Origin: Macrobrachium rosenbergii
Taxonomy: Eukaryota; Arthropoda; Malacostraca; Decapoda; Palaemonidae
Assembly (NCBI RefSeq): GCF_040412425.1
Contig: NC_089744.1
Span: forward strand, 28,672,501-28,736,500
Direction of reading: 5' to 3'
Length of the DNA stretch: 64,000 nucleotides
The stretch's first letter is position 1. Each line of letters begins with the position of its first letter. The translations under genes were made by a program, and so were the position numbers. Below the pieces are notes generated by a model. The model made no database searches and was not told where the DNA came from. It worked only from the letters and a program-made list of their open reading frames with translations. Shown here piece after piece: positions 1 through 14,709 of the stretch.

Positions 1-46
1 TATATATATATATATATATGTGTGTGTATGTTTTGTTGTGTGTATT

Positions 47-78
<32 letters not shown>
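1..78. repeat. (TA)n then (TGTA)n microsatellite
   Basis: The window opens inside a (TA)n tract (1-20), followed by TG-rich sequence and a TGTA tetranucleotide run at about 53-77. It continues off the left edge, so its full length is unknown. Confidence 0.9.
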
Positions 79-897
79 CGCGCGTGTGTGTGAGCATGTG
101 TTTGTACTCCTTTGTACGCTAAGTTTTACGTGAAAATCTACAAACGTTTGTTTTGACATTTGTCACTGTTTCAGGTATTTGCAAATCCTATAAAGGCACT
201 GGTCGTACAATGCATGTACCACATAATGGTAGGGTCACCCACGGGTCCTTTCTGCTAGTAAACAAAAGGACGGTAGGAAAGGGGGAAGATGAAAGGGATC
301 TGTATTCAACCCCTGCTTGTCCGCCCGTCTGTGTCTGTCTGTCTGTCTGTCTGCCTGGTACATCAAAAGTGCAGTCATCATCATCATCATCATCATCATC
401 ATCACCAGTCAGCTCAGAGATTTGATAAAAAGAAAAAAACCGCCTTTTGATGCCTTTCTAAAATGTGAACTATTGTGTTCCAACATCGTAAAGGCCAAGA
501 TTGAATTGGAGTGCCATTTAAGCACAATAGTAGCAAAACAGTTAGTGTGTATTTTATAAAAAATATCGTAATGTTAAGAGTTCAGTGTCTGCCATTTCAT
601 CTCATTATCTGCGTTCAAAAACAGGGACGGCTTGACAGCGAAATCACTTTTAACCGTAATCTTTTGAAGTTGTTTGAAATTATTGTTTTAATCAGCTGTC
701 GCGTGTTGGCAGTGGAAACAAAGCGCATAGTACTCGTGCGTGAAGGGCTTTGTGGAATTTCGTGGAGCCTTCAACGAATTAGCTGGAGGTGAACTACAGC
801 AACACGCAGGATTTAATTCTATCTTGCTGACGTCATAGCGTTCTGAAATCCTTACTAGCGATCTAATAAGCCTATCTACGACCAGCAGATTTTGTTC
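79..897. other. Non-genic stretch with a short (TCA)n tract
   Basis: A trinucleotide (TCA/ATC)n tract lies at about 375-405 next to a short (TCTG)n run near 330-355. The open frames here are under 100 codons, low in complexity and without a recognisable domain. I see no gene. Confidence 0.5.
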
Positions 898-902
898 GTG
901 TG

Positions 903-933
<31 letters not shown>
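898..933. repeat. (TG)n microsatellite
   Basis: Dinucleotide TG run with one TGCG interruption. Confidence 0.9.
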
Positions 934-934
<1 letters not shown>

Positions 935-1077
935 AAGAGAGAGCCTTCACAAAGTTCACAAAAAAAAAAGTATTCTCGAGCAGTTTGCGGTTTTTGTGGA
1001 TTTTTCAGCTACGTCAGAGTCTTCGGGTCAGCTTTTTATGACCGAGAAAATGGGAATAATTCGAACTCGCCTCCTCC

Positions 1078-1210
<133 letters not shown>

Positions 1211-1608
1211 TTTTTTGCTGACATGCCACTCATGAAATTTATCAGTCTTAGAAATACAGAGTTCTTTAAAAAAAAAAAAAAAAATTGTAAACTCAGTGGG
1301 TAGATGAAGAGGAGAAAGAATAATTTGAACATGACTTGAGGTCTCAACCCTCAAGCATTGTACAGTATATATATGTGAGGAGATGAATACTGACGAATAC
1401 TTCAGAGTAGGTGGAGAAGAATGGGTGAGTTGGTGGTTAGCCCACACAAAACAGGCCGACAGTGCCACTTCAAGTAGCACTGAGGATAGGAATCTCTCCT
1501 GTTATGAAATTTTTGTGGAGGGGGGGGGGTATTTTTCATAGCAATTTAATCTTCGTGATGATTACTTCTTTCGCCATATGTTATTTCAGATTAACATCTT
1601 TCATTGTT

Positions 1609-1611
<3 letters not shown>

Positions 1612-1705
<94 letters not shown>

Positions 1706-1760
1706 AATATACATATATATAGATCTGTATATTATATATACATATATATATACGCATACA
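1612..1760. repeat. (TA)n microsatellite
   Basis: Pure TA to about 1700, then an imperfect tail with ACATATA and AGATCTG interruptions. Confidence 0.95.
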
Positions 1761-1966
1761 TATATACACAACTGTATCCCATGTACCTGAACCTATAACC
1801 TGCCATACTTTATCCCCTATATTGATTGATTCACTGATTGATTTATGTTTATTTATCTGTGTTGTGTTAGTATTCTTCTCTTTCTTCTCTTGATTCTCTT
1901 TCGTCATACATGGCCATTGAAGTCTGTGGAAGCTTGTTCCGTGTGAATGTTTGTTATGTTGAGGAT

Positions 1967-2010
1967 GATAATAATAATAATAATAATAATAATATAATAA
2001 TAATAATAAT
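1967..2010. repeat. (AAT)n microsatellite
   Basis: Trinucleotide ATA/AAT run of about 14 units with one dropped base. Confidence 0.85.
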
Positions 2011-2680
2011 TGATAAAAGAACTAACTTTTCCTTCTTTTAATGCTACATTTCCGACGTTATCTTCACATCTGTTATCTTATATCCTATGTTTTTGTATTA
2101 TCGATGACTCACTCGTTCTTTTAAAAGTTTATTGTTATTCAGTGTGGCATTTGTCATCTGCAGCCGTTCAGCATTAATTCAGTGTCCAATTTCTTCCAAG
2201 ACCTCTCTTTCCCCCTTTCAGCATGAAAACAAAATCGAAATGACTAAGTAATAATTAAGCCTTCATGTCTCGTTCCTCGTTTAAATTTACATGGTTCTGA
2301 TTTTCAGACAGACAGAAGCCCTTGCCATTCCTCTCTGATTTGAATACGGATTCCTAACTAACCCTCGGTATTTCCAGTCTGCTCCAAACTCTTAAACACT
2401 TCAAATGAGAGCGAATTTATTGTCCTGGGAATACCCTGTTAGTGTGCAAGCAGGTAACCCTCATGTACTTGCGTATGTTTACGCGGAAGCATGTAAAGAG
2501 ACGCAAAACTGAAGAGAGGGGTTGGAGTACGTATGCATACATACAGAGAGAGAGAGAGAGAGAATGATGATGAGATAAACACGAAAAAAAATTCAGTCCT
2601 TTTCCGAAAATACATTCTTCTCTGCACTTCGCGTCCAGACATAGTCATTAGCAGAATTTAAATCGTTAACAAGAGACCCA

Positions 2681-2683
<3 letters not shown>
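2011..2683. other. Non-genic, no feature recognised
   Basis: AT-rich sequence with short low-complexity frames. A small (AG)n run sits at 2546-2562. Nothing resembling a gene or transposon was recognised. Confidence 0.4.

Positions 2684-2750
<67 letters not shown>
2684..2750. repeat. (AG)n microsatellite
   Basis: Purine-strand AG run of 67 bp. It is the only long (AG/CT)n tract in the window with purines on the plus strand. Confidence 0.95.
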
Positions 2751-4153
<1,403 letters not shown>

Positions 4154-4316
4154 CAGGAAAAATATAGTTATTTATATTAGTCTTTCCTGTTACAGGAACA
4201 CATTTTTCAAGGTGCCCTGAAAATGTGTTAAAAAACACGAAAGCGCTTGGTGCTTCCTTTTTTTAAATTTCCTGTGACAGCTGAATTTACTGTCACATGC
4301 TATTAAATGACATTAA

Positions 4317-4317
<1 letters not shown>

Positions 4318-4389
<72 letters not shown>

Positions 4390-4495
4390 TATATGTGTGT
4401 GCGTGTGTATACTGTATATATACTGTATATATATATATAATATATATTTATACAGTATAATATATATGTGTGTGTGTGTACTTTGTGTGTGTGTA
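4318..4495. repeat. (TA)n-(TG)n compound microsatellite
   Basis: TA run (4318-4395) followed by mixed TG and TACTGTATA segments to about 4495. Confidence 0.9.
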
Positions 4496-4942
4496 GATAG
4501 GAAACGTTGTACTCTGTGTAGTTCATTACCTACACCCTTTTATATTAAGCTAGAGACTCATTGGCTGTATGGAAACAGATATATACGTGTAATTCAAAAA
4601 CATTTATGTGTGTGCTTAGTTTACCATTTGTGTTTCGAATTATTACAAATTTTAAATAATTTTTAATATTTTTAAGTTTCTGAGCCCTTAGACAAGTAAC
4701 GGTATTGCATTAAAAAGACGACTGGTTTTGGTAGATAACAAGATGGTTTTCTCTAAAAGCGTCAGCCACGTGTTTATGGTTTTAAAGTTTGATGACAGAT
4801 TGGGTCTTGATGGTTGAAAAAAAAAGAATTTTTATGTACAGATGCGTAAGTAAATCAGTCTGAGATAATTAATAGGTAGTCATGAGAATGATGCACATCA
4901 CGCTATTGGCAGGATAAAAAGAAATAAAATCCTTAAGGATGT
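4496..4942. other. Non-genic, left flank of the 33-bp minisatellite
   Basis: AT-rich unique-looking sequence leading up to the first array unit. No open frame continues into the array from upstream. Confidence 0.4.
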
Positions 4943-7900
4943 TAAGAAACTCCCTCTATTAAAAGGCTTTAATATTAAGAAACTCCCCTTGTTAAAAGGC
5001 TTTAATAATAAGAAACTCCCTCTATTAAAAGGCTGTAATAGAAAGAGATTCCCTCTATTAAAAGGCTTTAATGATAAGAAACTCCCTCTTCTGAAAGGCT
5101 TTGATATTATGAAACTCCCTCTATTAAAAGGCTTTAATAATAAGAAACTTTAATAATAAGAAACTCTCTGTTAAAAGGCTATAATAGTAAGAGATTCTCT
5201 CTATTAAAAGGCTTTAATAATAAGAAACTCCCTCTTTTGAAAGGCTTTAATAGTAAGAAACTCCCCCTATTAAAAGGCTTTAATAATAAGAAACTCCCTC
5301 TATTAAAAGGCTGTAATAGTAAGAGATTCCCTCTATTAAAAGGCTTTAATAATAAGAAACTCCCTCATTTCAAAGGCTTTAATAGTAAGGAACTCCCTCT
5401 ATTAAAAGGCTTTAATAATAAGAAACTCCCTCATTTCAAAGGCTTTAATAGTAAGAAACTCCCTCTATTAAAAGGCTTTAATAATAAGAAACTCCCTCTA
5501 TTAAAAGGCTTAAATAATAAGAAAATCCCTCGGTTAAAGGCTGTAATAGTAAGAGATTCCCTCTATTAAAAGGCTTTAATAATAAGAAACTCCCTCATTT
5601 GACAGGCTTTATAGTAAGAAACTCCCTCTATTAAAAGACTTTAATAATAAGAAATTCCCCCTATTAAAAGGCTTTAATAATAAGAAACTCAATCTATTAA
5701 AAGGCTGTAATAGTAAAATATTCCGTCTATTAAAAGGCTTTAATAATAAGAAACACCCTCTTTTCAAAGGCTTTAATAGTAAGAAACTCCCTCTTTAAAA
5801 GGCTTTATAGTAAGAAACTCTCTTTATTAAAAGGCTTTAATAATAAGAAACGCCCTTTTTATTTTAAAAGGCCTTAATAATAAGAAACTCCCTCTATTCA
5901 AAGGCTTTAACAGTAAGAAACTCCCTCTATTAAAAGGCTTTAACAGTAATAAACTCCCTCTATTAAAAGGCGTTAATAGTAAGAAACTCCCTGTATTAAA
6001 AGGCTTTAGGCTTTAATAATAAGAGACTCCTTCTATTAAAAGGCTGTAATAATAAGAGACGCCCTCTATTAAAAGGCTTTAACAGTAAGAGACTCCCTCT
6101 TTTGAAAGGCTTTAACAGTAAGGGACTCCCTCTATTAAAAGGCTTTAACAGTAAGAGACTCTCTCTATTAAAAGGCTTTAATAATAAGAAACTCACTCTT
6201 TTGAAAGGCTTTAACAGTAACAAACTCCCACTGTTAAAAGGATTTAGCAGTAAGAAACTCCCTTTATTAAAAGGCATTAATAGTAAGAATCTCCCTCTAT
6301 TAAAAGGCTTTAATAATAAGAAACTCCCTTTTTGAAAGGCTTTAATAGTAAGAAACTCCCTTTATCAAAAGGCTTTAGTAATAAGAAACTCCCTCTTAAA
6401 AGGCTGTAATAGTAACAGATTCCCTCTATTTAAAGGTTTTAATAATAAGAAACTGCCTCTTTTGAAAGGCTTTAATAATAAGAAACTCCCTCTATTAAAA
6501 GGGTTTAACAGTAAGAAACTCCCTCTATTAAAAGGCTTTAATAGTAAGAAACTCCCTCTATTAAAAGGCTCCATTAGTAAGAAACTCCCTCTTTTGAAAG
6601 GATTTGATAGTAAGAAACTCCCTTTATTAAAAGTCTTTAATAATAAGAAACGCCCTTTTTTAAAAGGCTTTACTAATAAGAAACTCCCTCTATTAAAAAT
6701 CTTTAACAGTAAGAAACTCCCTCTTTTAAAAGGCTTTTATAATAATAAACTCCCTCTTTTAAAAGGCTTTAGGCTTTAATAATAAGGTACTCCCTCTATT
6801 AAAAGGCTTTAATAATAAAAGACGCCCTCCATTAAAAGGCTTTAACAGTAAGAGACTCCCTCTTTTGAAAGGCTTTAACAGTAAGGGACTCCCTCTATTA
6901 AAAGGATTTAACAGTAACAGGCTCCCTCTTTTGAAAGGCTTCAAGTTTGAGACTCCCTCTATTAAAAGTCTTTAATAATAAGAACTCCCTCTATTAAAAG
7001 CCTGTAATAGTAACAGATACCCTCTATTAGAAGGCTTTAATAATAAGAAACTGCCTCTTTTGAAAGGCTTTAATAATAAGAAACTCCCTCTATTAAAAGG
7101 GTTTAACAGTAAGAAACTCCCTCTATTAAAAGGCTTTAATAGTTAGAAACTCCCTCTATTGAAAGGCTTTAATAGTAAGAAACCCCCTCTTTTGAAAGGC
7201 TTTAATAGTAAAGGACTCCCTCTATCAAAAGGTTTTGATAATACGAAACTTCTTTTATTAAAAGGCTTTAATAATAAGAAACGCCCTTTTTAAAAGGCTT
7301 TAATAATAAGAAACTCCCTCTATTAAAAGGCTTTAACAGCAAGAAACTCCGTCTTTTAAAAGGCTTTAATAATTAGAGACTCCCTCTATTAAAAGGCTTT
7401 AACAGTAAGAGACTCATTCTTTTGCAAGGCTTTAACAGTAAGAGACTCCCTCTTTTGAAAGGTTTTAACAGTAAGAAACTCCCTCTTTTGAAATGCTTTA
7501 ACAGTACAGGACTCCCTCTTTTGAAAGGCTTTACATGATGAAACTCCCTCTTTTGAAAGGCTTTAACAATAAGAGACTCTGTCTTTTGAAAGGCTTTAAC
7601 AGTAAGAGACTCCCTTTTTTGAAAGGCTTTAACAGTAAGGGACTCCCTCTTTTGAAAGGCTTTAACAGTAAGAGACTCATTCTTTTGAAAGGCTTTGACA
7701 GTAAGAGACTCCCTCTTTTGCAAGGCTTTAACAGTAAGACACTCCCTCTTTTGAGAGGCTTTAACAGTAAGAGACTCACTCTTTTGAAAGGGTTTAACAG
7801 TAAGAGACTCACTCTTTTGAAAGGCTTGAATAGTAAGAGACTCCGTGCTTTGAAAGGCTTGAACAGTAAGGGACTCCCTCTTTTGAAAGGCTTGAACAGT

Positions 7901-9014
7901 AAGAGACTCTCTCTTTTGAAAGGCTTTAACAGTAAAAGACTCCTTCGGTTGAAAGGCTTTAAGAGTAAGAGACTCCTTCTTTTGAAAGGCTTTAACAGTA
8001 TGAGACTCCCTATATTAAAAGGCTTTAACAGTAAGAGACTCCCTCTTTTAAAAGCTTTACCAGTAAGACACTCCCTCTTTTGAAAGGCTTTAAGAGTAAG
8101 AGACTCCGTCTTTTGAAATGGCTGTAACAGTAAGAGACTCGCTCTTTTGAAAGGCTTTAACAGTAAGACTCCCTCTATTAAAAGGCTTTAACTGTAAGAG
8201 ACTCCTTCTATTAAAAGGCTTTGACAGTAAGAGGCTCCCTCTGTTAAAAGGCTTTAACAGTAAGAAACTCCCTCTATTAAGAGGCTTTAACACTAAGAGG
8301 CTCCCTCTATTAAAAGGCTTTAACAGTAAGAAACTCCCTCTATTAAGAGGCTTTAACAGTAAGAGGCTCCCTTTATTAAAAGGCTTTAACAGTAAGAAAC
8401 TCCCTCTATTAAGAGGCTTTAACAGTAAGAGGCTCCCTCTATTAAAAGGCTTTAACAGCAAGAAACTCCCTCTTTTGAAGGGCTTTAACTGTAAGAGGCT
8501 CCCTCTGTTAAAACGCTTTAATAATAAGAAACTCCCTCTTTTTTGAAAGGCTTTAATAGTAAGAAACCCCCTTTATTAAAAAGCTTTAATAGTAAGTGAC
8601 TCCCTCTATTAAAAGGCTTTAACAGTAAGAAACCCCTTTATTAAAAGGCATTAATAGTAAGAAACTCCCTCTATTGAAAAGCTTTAACAGTAAGAAACTC
8701 CTTCTTTTAAAAGGCTTTAATAGTAAGAAACTCCCTCTATTAAAAGGCTTCAACAATAAGAAACTCCCTCTATTAAAAGGCTTTAATAGTAAGAAACTCC
8801 CTCTTTTGAAAGGCTCTAATAGTAAGAAACTCCCTCTATTAAAACGCTTTAACAGTAAGAAACTCCCTTTTTTGAAGGGGTTTAATTATAAGAAACTCTC
8901 TTTATTAAAGGGCTTTAATAATAAGAAACTCCCTCTTTTAAAAGGCTTTAATAATAAGAAACTCCCTCTTTTAAAGGTCTTTAATAGTAAGAAACTCCCT
9001 CTTTTAAAAGGCCT
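4943..9014. repeat. 33-bp minisatellite, about 120 units (KGFNxKxLPLL array)
   Basis: Tandem array about 4.07 kb long. The unit is 33 bp: AAGAAACTCCCTCTATTAAA followed by AGGCTTTAATAAT. The main variants are GAGAC for GAAAC, CTTTTGAAAGG for CTATTAAAAGG, and AACAGT for AATAAT. The unit is a multiple of three, so long frames stay open on both strands: KGFNNKKLPLL-type on plus and KPFNRGSLLLL-type on minus. Units with indels break every frame repeatedly; the longest runs are about 180 codons. The first part (to about 7.3 kb) is dominated by AATAAT/ATTAAAAGG units and 7.4-8.5 kb by AACAGT/TTTGAAAGG units. Copies are divergent, so the array looks old. I see no splice or promoter context and call it a non-coding minisatellite. 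Confidence 0.95.
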
Positions 9015-9608
<594 letters not shown>

Positions 9609-9652
9609 GTGTGTGTATGCATCTATGTATGTACTGTATTTATGTGTGTATA

Positions 9653-9811
9653 ACTGAATCACGAAAATATGGAAAGTGATGAATATATAAATTAAGACAA
9701 AATCTGAGTGCTGCCAAAGCCTTTCGACTTATAGTCCTTTACTTAGTAAAGGCTATAAAGTCGAAAGGCCTTGTAGCACTGCATTGTTTCTCTTTCCTTC
9801 GTGGATATTGT

Positions 9812-9816
<5 letters not shown>
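9653..9816. repeat. Short foldback (hairpin) repeat between (TA)n arrays
   Basis: The core at 9707-9780 is an inverted repeat with two 37-bp arms and no real loop. The left arm begins AGTGCTGCCAAAGCCTTTCG and the right arm ends CGAAAGGCCTTGTAGCACT. Weaker symmetry continues outward: CACGAAAATATGGAAAG on the left is partly matched by the reverse complement of the right flank. (TA)n arrays lie on both sides (9502-9608 and 9817-9886). I recall a similar palindromic motif from other decapod sequences, but this was not checked. Confidence 0.75.

Positions 9817-9886
<70 letters not shown>
9817..9886. repeat. (TA)n microsatellite
   Basis: Pure TA run that ends exactly where the inverted-repeat element at 9887 begins. 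Confidence 0.95.
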
Positions 9887-9888
<2 letters not shown>

Positions 9889-10023
9889 CTTTTGGTTGTT
9901 GATCAGCTTTTTATTAGTTTCACAGTACTTTCTAAATCCTTTGTGTTCTTAAAAGTGTAACTGATGGATGAAGAAACGAAGATTAACTCTTTGTTCCATT
10001 TACTGGGAACACAACACCACAGC
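9887..10023. repeat. Left terminal inverted repeat
   Basis: It matches the reverse complement of 10971-11107, including the shared block TTTACTGGGAACACAACAC and the block TTAGTTTCACAGTACTTTCT. Confidence 0.8.
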
Positions 10024-10970
10024 ACACGTGGTTTTTGTTTCCATTATAGTTCATCTAAAAATTGTTGATTATTGTAAATCTTTTTGTATTATTTTTGTAC
10101 AACTTAAATACAGTTAAAATAATTTTTGTACTTCAATTTGATTGTATTGTATCTAAATGTATTTATTGTTAATGTTTTTGGACGCTACAATTCCGTCCGC
10201 ACCATGTAATAAAACACGAGCACGCAAAGTACAGAAACAGAACAGCTAAGAACAAGTTATGAAGGTCATGAAAGAACAGCTACCCAAATAACAAAGCACA
10301 TACTGACAAACATCCATGAATTTGCAGGCTTCCTATGCTCCTACCCACCACCACGGTAACTCTAAAGAATCCATACCTTAACCACCCACTCTCCTTCCCA
10401 ATTCTTAAATCAGACACAACAGACCTGACCCAGACAACAAATCAAAAGCCATACCATTCATCTCTAGATGCTGACTTTTAGAAATCACTCCCCCCCCTAT
10501 CATTCCATCCATCACAATCAACACCCAACAAATACACAAAACACATACAGACACAAGAATTAGGACCGGACAAGGAATATGGCTTTAGATCACCAAGAAC
10601 TAGCATACTAGCTACCTGTGCCTACTACTCAATTCTTCTTCTTTCCATCTGTTGGCCTCTCCCACTAGCCAACACTCACTGCTATCGTACTTTTATCCTC
10701 ATCTGATGGGTATCTTAGGGTTCAAAGAGGTTGCAACCTTGCCTGTTAAACCTTTCATTTCAAAATTCACCCCCACCAAAATCACTTTCATGTATCATAA
10801 TAAAGTTTTCATTAACCTACCCATCTCACAGACTCATCATCAACATAGAGTTACCGGCTGCTCTAGAAGCAAGAGCCCGTGCTGGCACAAGGCCAGCTAA
10901 ATCTAAAACAACAACAACAACAACAATAAGTGTAGTACACTTTGAGGATGTCACGACAAGTGACGGAACG

Positions 10971-11107
10971 GCTGTAGTGTTGTGTTCCCAGTAAATGGAA
11001 CAAAGAGTTAAACTTCGTTTCTTTATTCATCAGTTACGTCTTGAAGAACGCAGATGATTTAGAAAGTACTGTGAAACTAATAAAAGTTGATCAACAACCA
11101 AAAAGCC
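10971..11107. repeat. Right terminal inverted repeat
   Basis: Inverted partner of 9887-10023. Differences include one extra T in the terminal T run and CATCTGCG in place of CCTTTGTG. Confidence 0.8.
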
Positions 11108-11748
11108 ATTGAATTCAACGAAATTTGCATATATTGTAAGGTTTAGTGGTTGTTTTGATGGGACAATCGTTTGCCGATTGTTCACTTGGTGGGTTGTTGC
11201 CTCCTTACCTGTAAGTTGTTTTTTCTTTGTGGGAGGAGTTGACGTCTGTCTCGGTGACTTTGACAGCGTCAATCAGGTCCAGGGCAGCAGCAAGTCAGGT
11301 TCATAGCAGAGGAGCAGGGAGTCATTTGGATGGGAGACAAGTATTACCTACCTGTTGTCTTCAGCGGGAGGTGGAGGACCTCTTCGCTCTGTTAGTGTGA
11401 GGTATTCCCTGATGGCAGCTTGATGTTTCAATGGCTCAACCATGGTCATCGGTGTGAGGATTTGTTCCTTCGGCAGCAAATGGCTGTCTCAACGACTCGA
11501 TCGGGGTCATCTGTTTTGTTGATGTGTTCCTGTTCTGCAGCCAGTGGCTGTCTCGATGCCTCGACCATGTTCATCTGTTTGTCTGCATCCTTGTTGACAG
11601 GGTGACCTTTTCTCGACTACTCTTCGAGTTTGTTTTTGTGGTGTGCTGCTTGGGTGGTATTTGTTTTACTGCTCTTGTTTTATTCATTATGCTGCTTGAT
11701 TTTGTATTTCTTATGCTGTAACACTGCTCTTGTATATATTTTTATGCT

Positions 11749-11750
<2 letters not shown>
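11108..11750. other. Non-genic flank containing a ~63-bp short tandem repeat
   Basis: Apart from the short tandem repeat at 11420-11600 this stretch holds no recognisable gene or element. Confidence 0.4.
11420..11600. repeat. ~63-bp tandem repeat, nearly 3 imperfect copies
   Basis: The motif TCAA(T/C)G(G/A)CTC followed by GGTCATC and a TTGTTCCT..GGCAGC/TGCAGCCAGT segment recurs at about 11428, 11489 and 11553. Spacing is 61-64 bp. Copies are strongly diverged. Confidence 0.6.
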
Positions 11751-12540
<790 letters not shown>

Positions 12541-12854
12541 ATACATATACATATACGGTATTCTTTCATGAAGAGATGATAATTCTGTATTTCTTTGTGG
12601 AGAAGCAGACTTAATGATAAAGAATGCTGTAAATTTCTTTTCATTTGCCACACTTGGCTGGTTTTTGAAGAGCTTAATCCCGGTTTGATGAACGAGAATT
12701 GAGCTTCGTAAATACAGGAATAAGTATTGATAATGGAAATTGAGGCTTTATACTAGTAATGTACTCCAAAATGCATGGGATTCTAAAATTTGAAAGGAAG
12801 AGATGATTTTATCATTACTCAGAGGTTTGCTAACATCAGAAGATTACACTTTTA

Positions 12855-12975
12855 AATCAACATTTCGGTAAAAGATGAAAACGTCACACGATAGTTTTTC
12901 CCCCCAGATGTAAAAATCAACATTCCAGTAAAAGATGAAAACGTGTCACACGAAAGTTTTTCCCCCCAGATGTAA
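12855..12975. repeat. ~60-bp tandem duplication
   Basis: Two adjacent copies share AAATCAACATT, GTAAAAGATGAAAACGT and AGTTTTTCCCCCCAGATGTA. They differ by a few substitutions and a 2-bp indel. Confidence 0.85.
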
Positions 12976-14663
12976 TACTACAAAAGTAAACAAGCTGGTT
13001 TCCTCTGTTTTATGTACACAATATTGCTGGATATTTAAATAGGGTGAACTCAGATGGTTATGTAACACGTCCTGCGGGAATCGTTGTCAGGAATTGTCGT
13101 CAGGTATCGTTGAGCTATTCCTCTATCGACGTGGAGGTCATTTCGCAAGCTCTTAATTGACCTTCTTGGCTGAAGGATAAAGGGCAGTGCCTTGGGAAAT
13201 CATCACCCACAATGGAACGTCCTTAGGGATATCGTATACTTGAATAGCACTGGGAGAATCCTTCTAACTGAAGGGCAAGGATGATGATCCTCTCATGACT
13301 GTTGATGTACCGCCTTGTTCATTAAGGGTTAAGCTGTTTCTCTGTACGCAATGCGCATAGTTCTCACGTTGAAGAGGAGGTCTTTAGATGGTCATTAATT
13401 AGAGCAGTTAATAGAGAATATGACATTAACCAGTTATATTCCTAAACAGGAACCCTTCAAGGTTTTTCTGACCAAAGTGAAGATAAATGAATAAGAATTT
13501 TTTCAGATCAAATAGCAAAAGCTTGATGGTTCCCACTCTACTTCTAGTTAACTGTTCTCTCTCTTTCTTTCAATGTGTATGTATATCATTATAAATATTT
13601 TATTAGCAGATCGACTTCCCTTCCTTGCTTTAATCGAAATATAAGAAGCTCTCTCTTTGTTAAAGTAAGGGGGCATACACTGTAGGAAGAAGCAAGCGAG
13701 CAGGAGTTGTTTTGACCCGATCCCAACCGTCAAAAGGGGTAGGAATTTTAGTTTAGAGGGATATCAGACAGGATAGGTTTTGCTAGGATCAACCTTAGGT
13801 AGATTGTACCTTAAGCTCACTTTCCTATGACCTTTGTACTGGCGAGTTTTTTGTCATTTTACAGACACTACCTGCACCCACACCAAGTTGGTTTGTGGGA
13901 GGAGCTGAGACCACTGGCGACCCAAGCTCCCCCAAGCTTCAAAAGTCAGACGCAGAGGAACTCCCGGCGGAACTAGACGTGTTTCGGGGAGCCCACTTAA
14001 CCTTTGTCTCAGTCTTGAATTTGGGGGAAGAGTTGCCATCCAAACAGGACAAGGGCTTTTGATGCTGATGCAACTGATCACTGCATTATCTATTCCAGCG
14101 GTACGTCTGAAGGTGACAATTACTCCCAGTTCTCTTGGCCTTCAACTTAAACTCTCATTTTCGTGTTTTAAGTTTGCCTCTCTTAAACAGTCACTGACTA
14201 AGCAAATCATAGCAAAATCATATCCCATTTATGAAGTCAAATATATTAAATACAATTATTGTTACCTAGTGGAAGTGCATGGTGTTAAAGTAATATTCTT
14301 GATCTTAAGATTCATTCCTTGCAGTCAATTAATGACAAGTGAGAGCTTGTATGATACTGGAATGTCACTTGGATAGTCTCTTCCAGAATTGTGCACGCCT
14401 TGGATCTGGCCACCCTCTTGCTTGGAGAAGAATTAGCATCCTTGATACCAAGATCCTCAATTCATGCACATGCAATTGTCTTATAGACACGTCACAAGAG
14501 GCCCTGATCCGTTGCGTTATTCACCCGTTTATGCTGAAATATCTTGTGTCCGAAGTGGGACAAAGTTGGAGCTGTTGTTAGCTCTCGTAAGAAATCAGTT
14601 AACATTTTACTTTGTTGAAACTAGTTGTCTGAGTAATGATGTTGATTTAGTTCATGTGTTCAG
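12976..14663. other. Non-genic, no feature recognised
   Basis: Only short frames without domains. The frame at 13854-14081 on the minus strand is Pro/Leu-rich and not recognised. Part of this stretch may belong to the decayed LTR that would end at about 14697, but its left edge cannot be placed. Confidence 0.35.
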
Positions 14664-14709
14664 AATAAATTGCTATATTCAGTAATCTAGTCTCAACTGG
14701 CGACCTTAT
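14664..14709 (+). promoter_or_regulatory. Possible LTR 3' end and primer-binding-like site
   Basis: An AATAAA hexamer (14664-14669) lies 34 bp before TGGCGACCTT (14698-14707). The same arrangement, with the same 10-bp TGGCGACCTT, occurs at 62940-62982. LTR retrotransposons carry a poly(A) signal near the LTR end and a primer-binding site starting TGG just after it. No matching second LTR was found, so this is tentative. Confidence 0.35.

Larger units (their letters stand above)
9887..11107. mobile_element. DNA-transposon-like element with 137-bp terminal inverted repeats
   Basis: The sequences at 9887-10023 and 10971-11107 are inverted copies of each other over about 137 bp with a few substitutions and indels. 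The termini are GGCTTTTGGTTGTTGATC on the left and its complement ending AACCAAAAAGCC on the right. The interior (about 950 bp) has only short frames with no recognisable transposase, so this looks like a non-autonomous element or an internally decayed one. The left end abuts a (TA)n array; the right flank is ATTGAATTC. A target duplication cannot be resolved because the left flank is TA repeat. Superfamily unknown. Confidence 0.75.

Noticed and set aside
7535..8083. 182-codon KGFNSKRLPLL repeat protein
   Set aside because: Open only because the 33-bp unit lacks stops; opposite-strand frames are similarly open, and neighbouring units break the frame.
4943..9014. CRISPR array
   Set aside because: Short direct repeats with no unique spacers: the units are contiguous. 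The genome also looks animal, and no cas genes are present.
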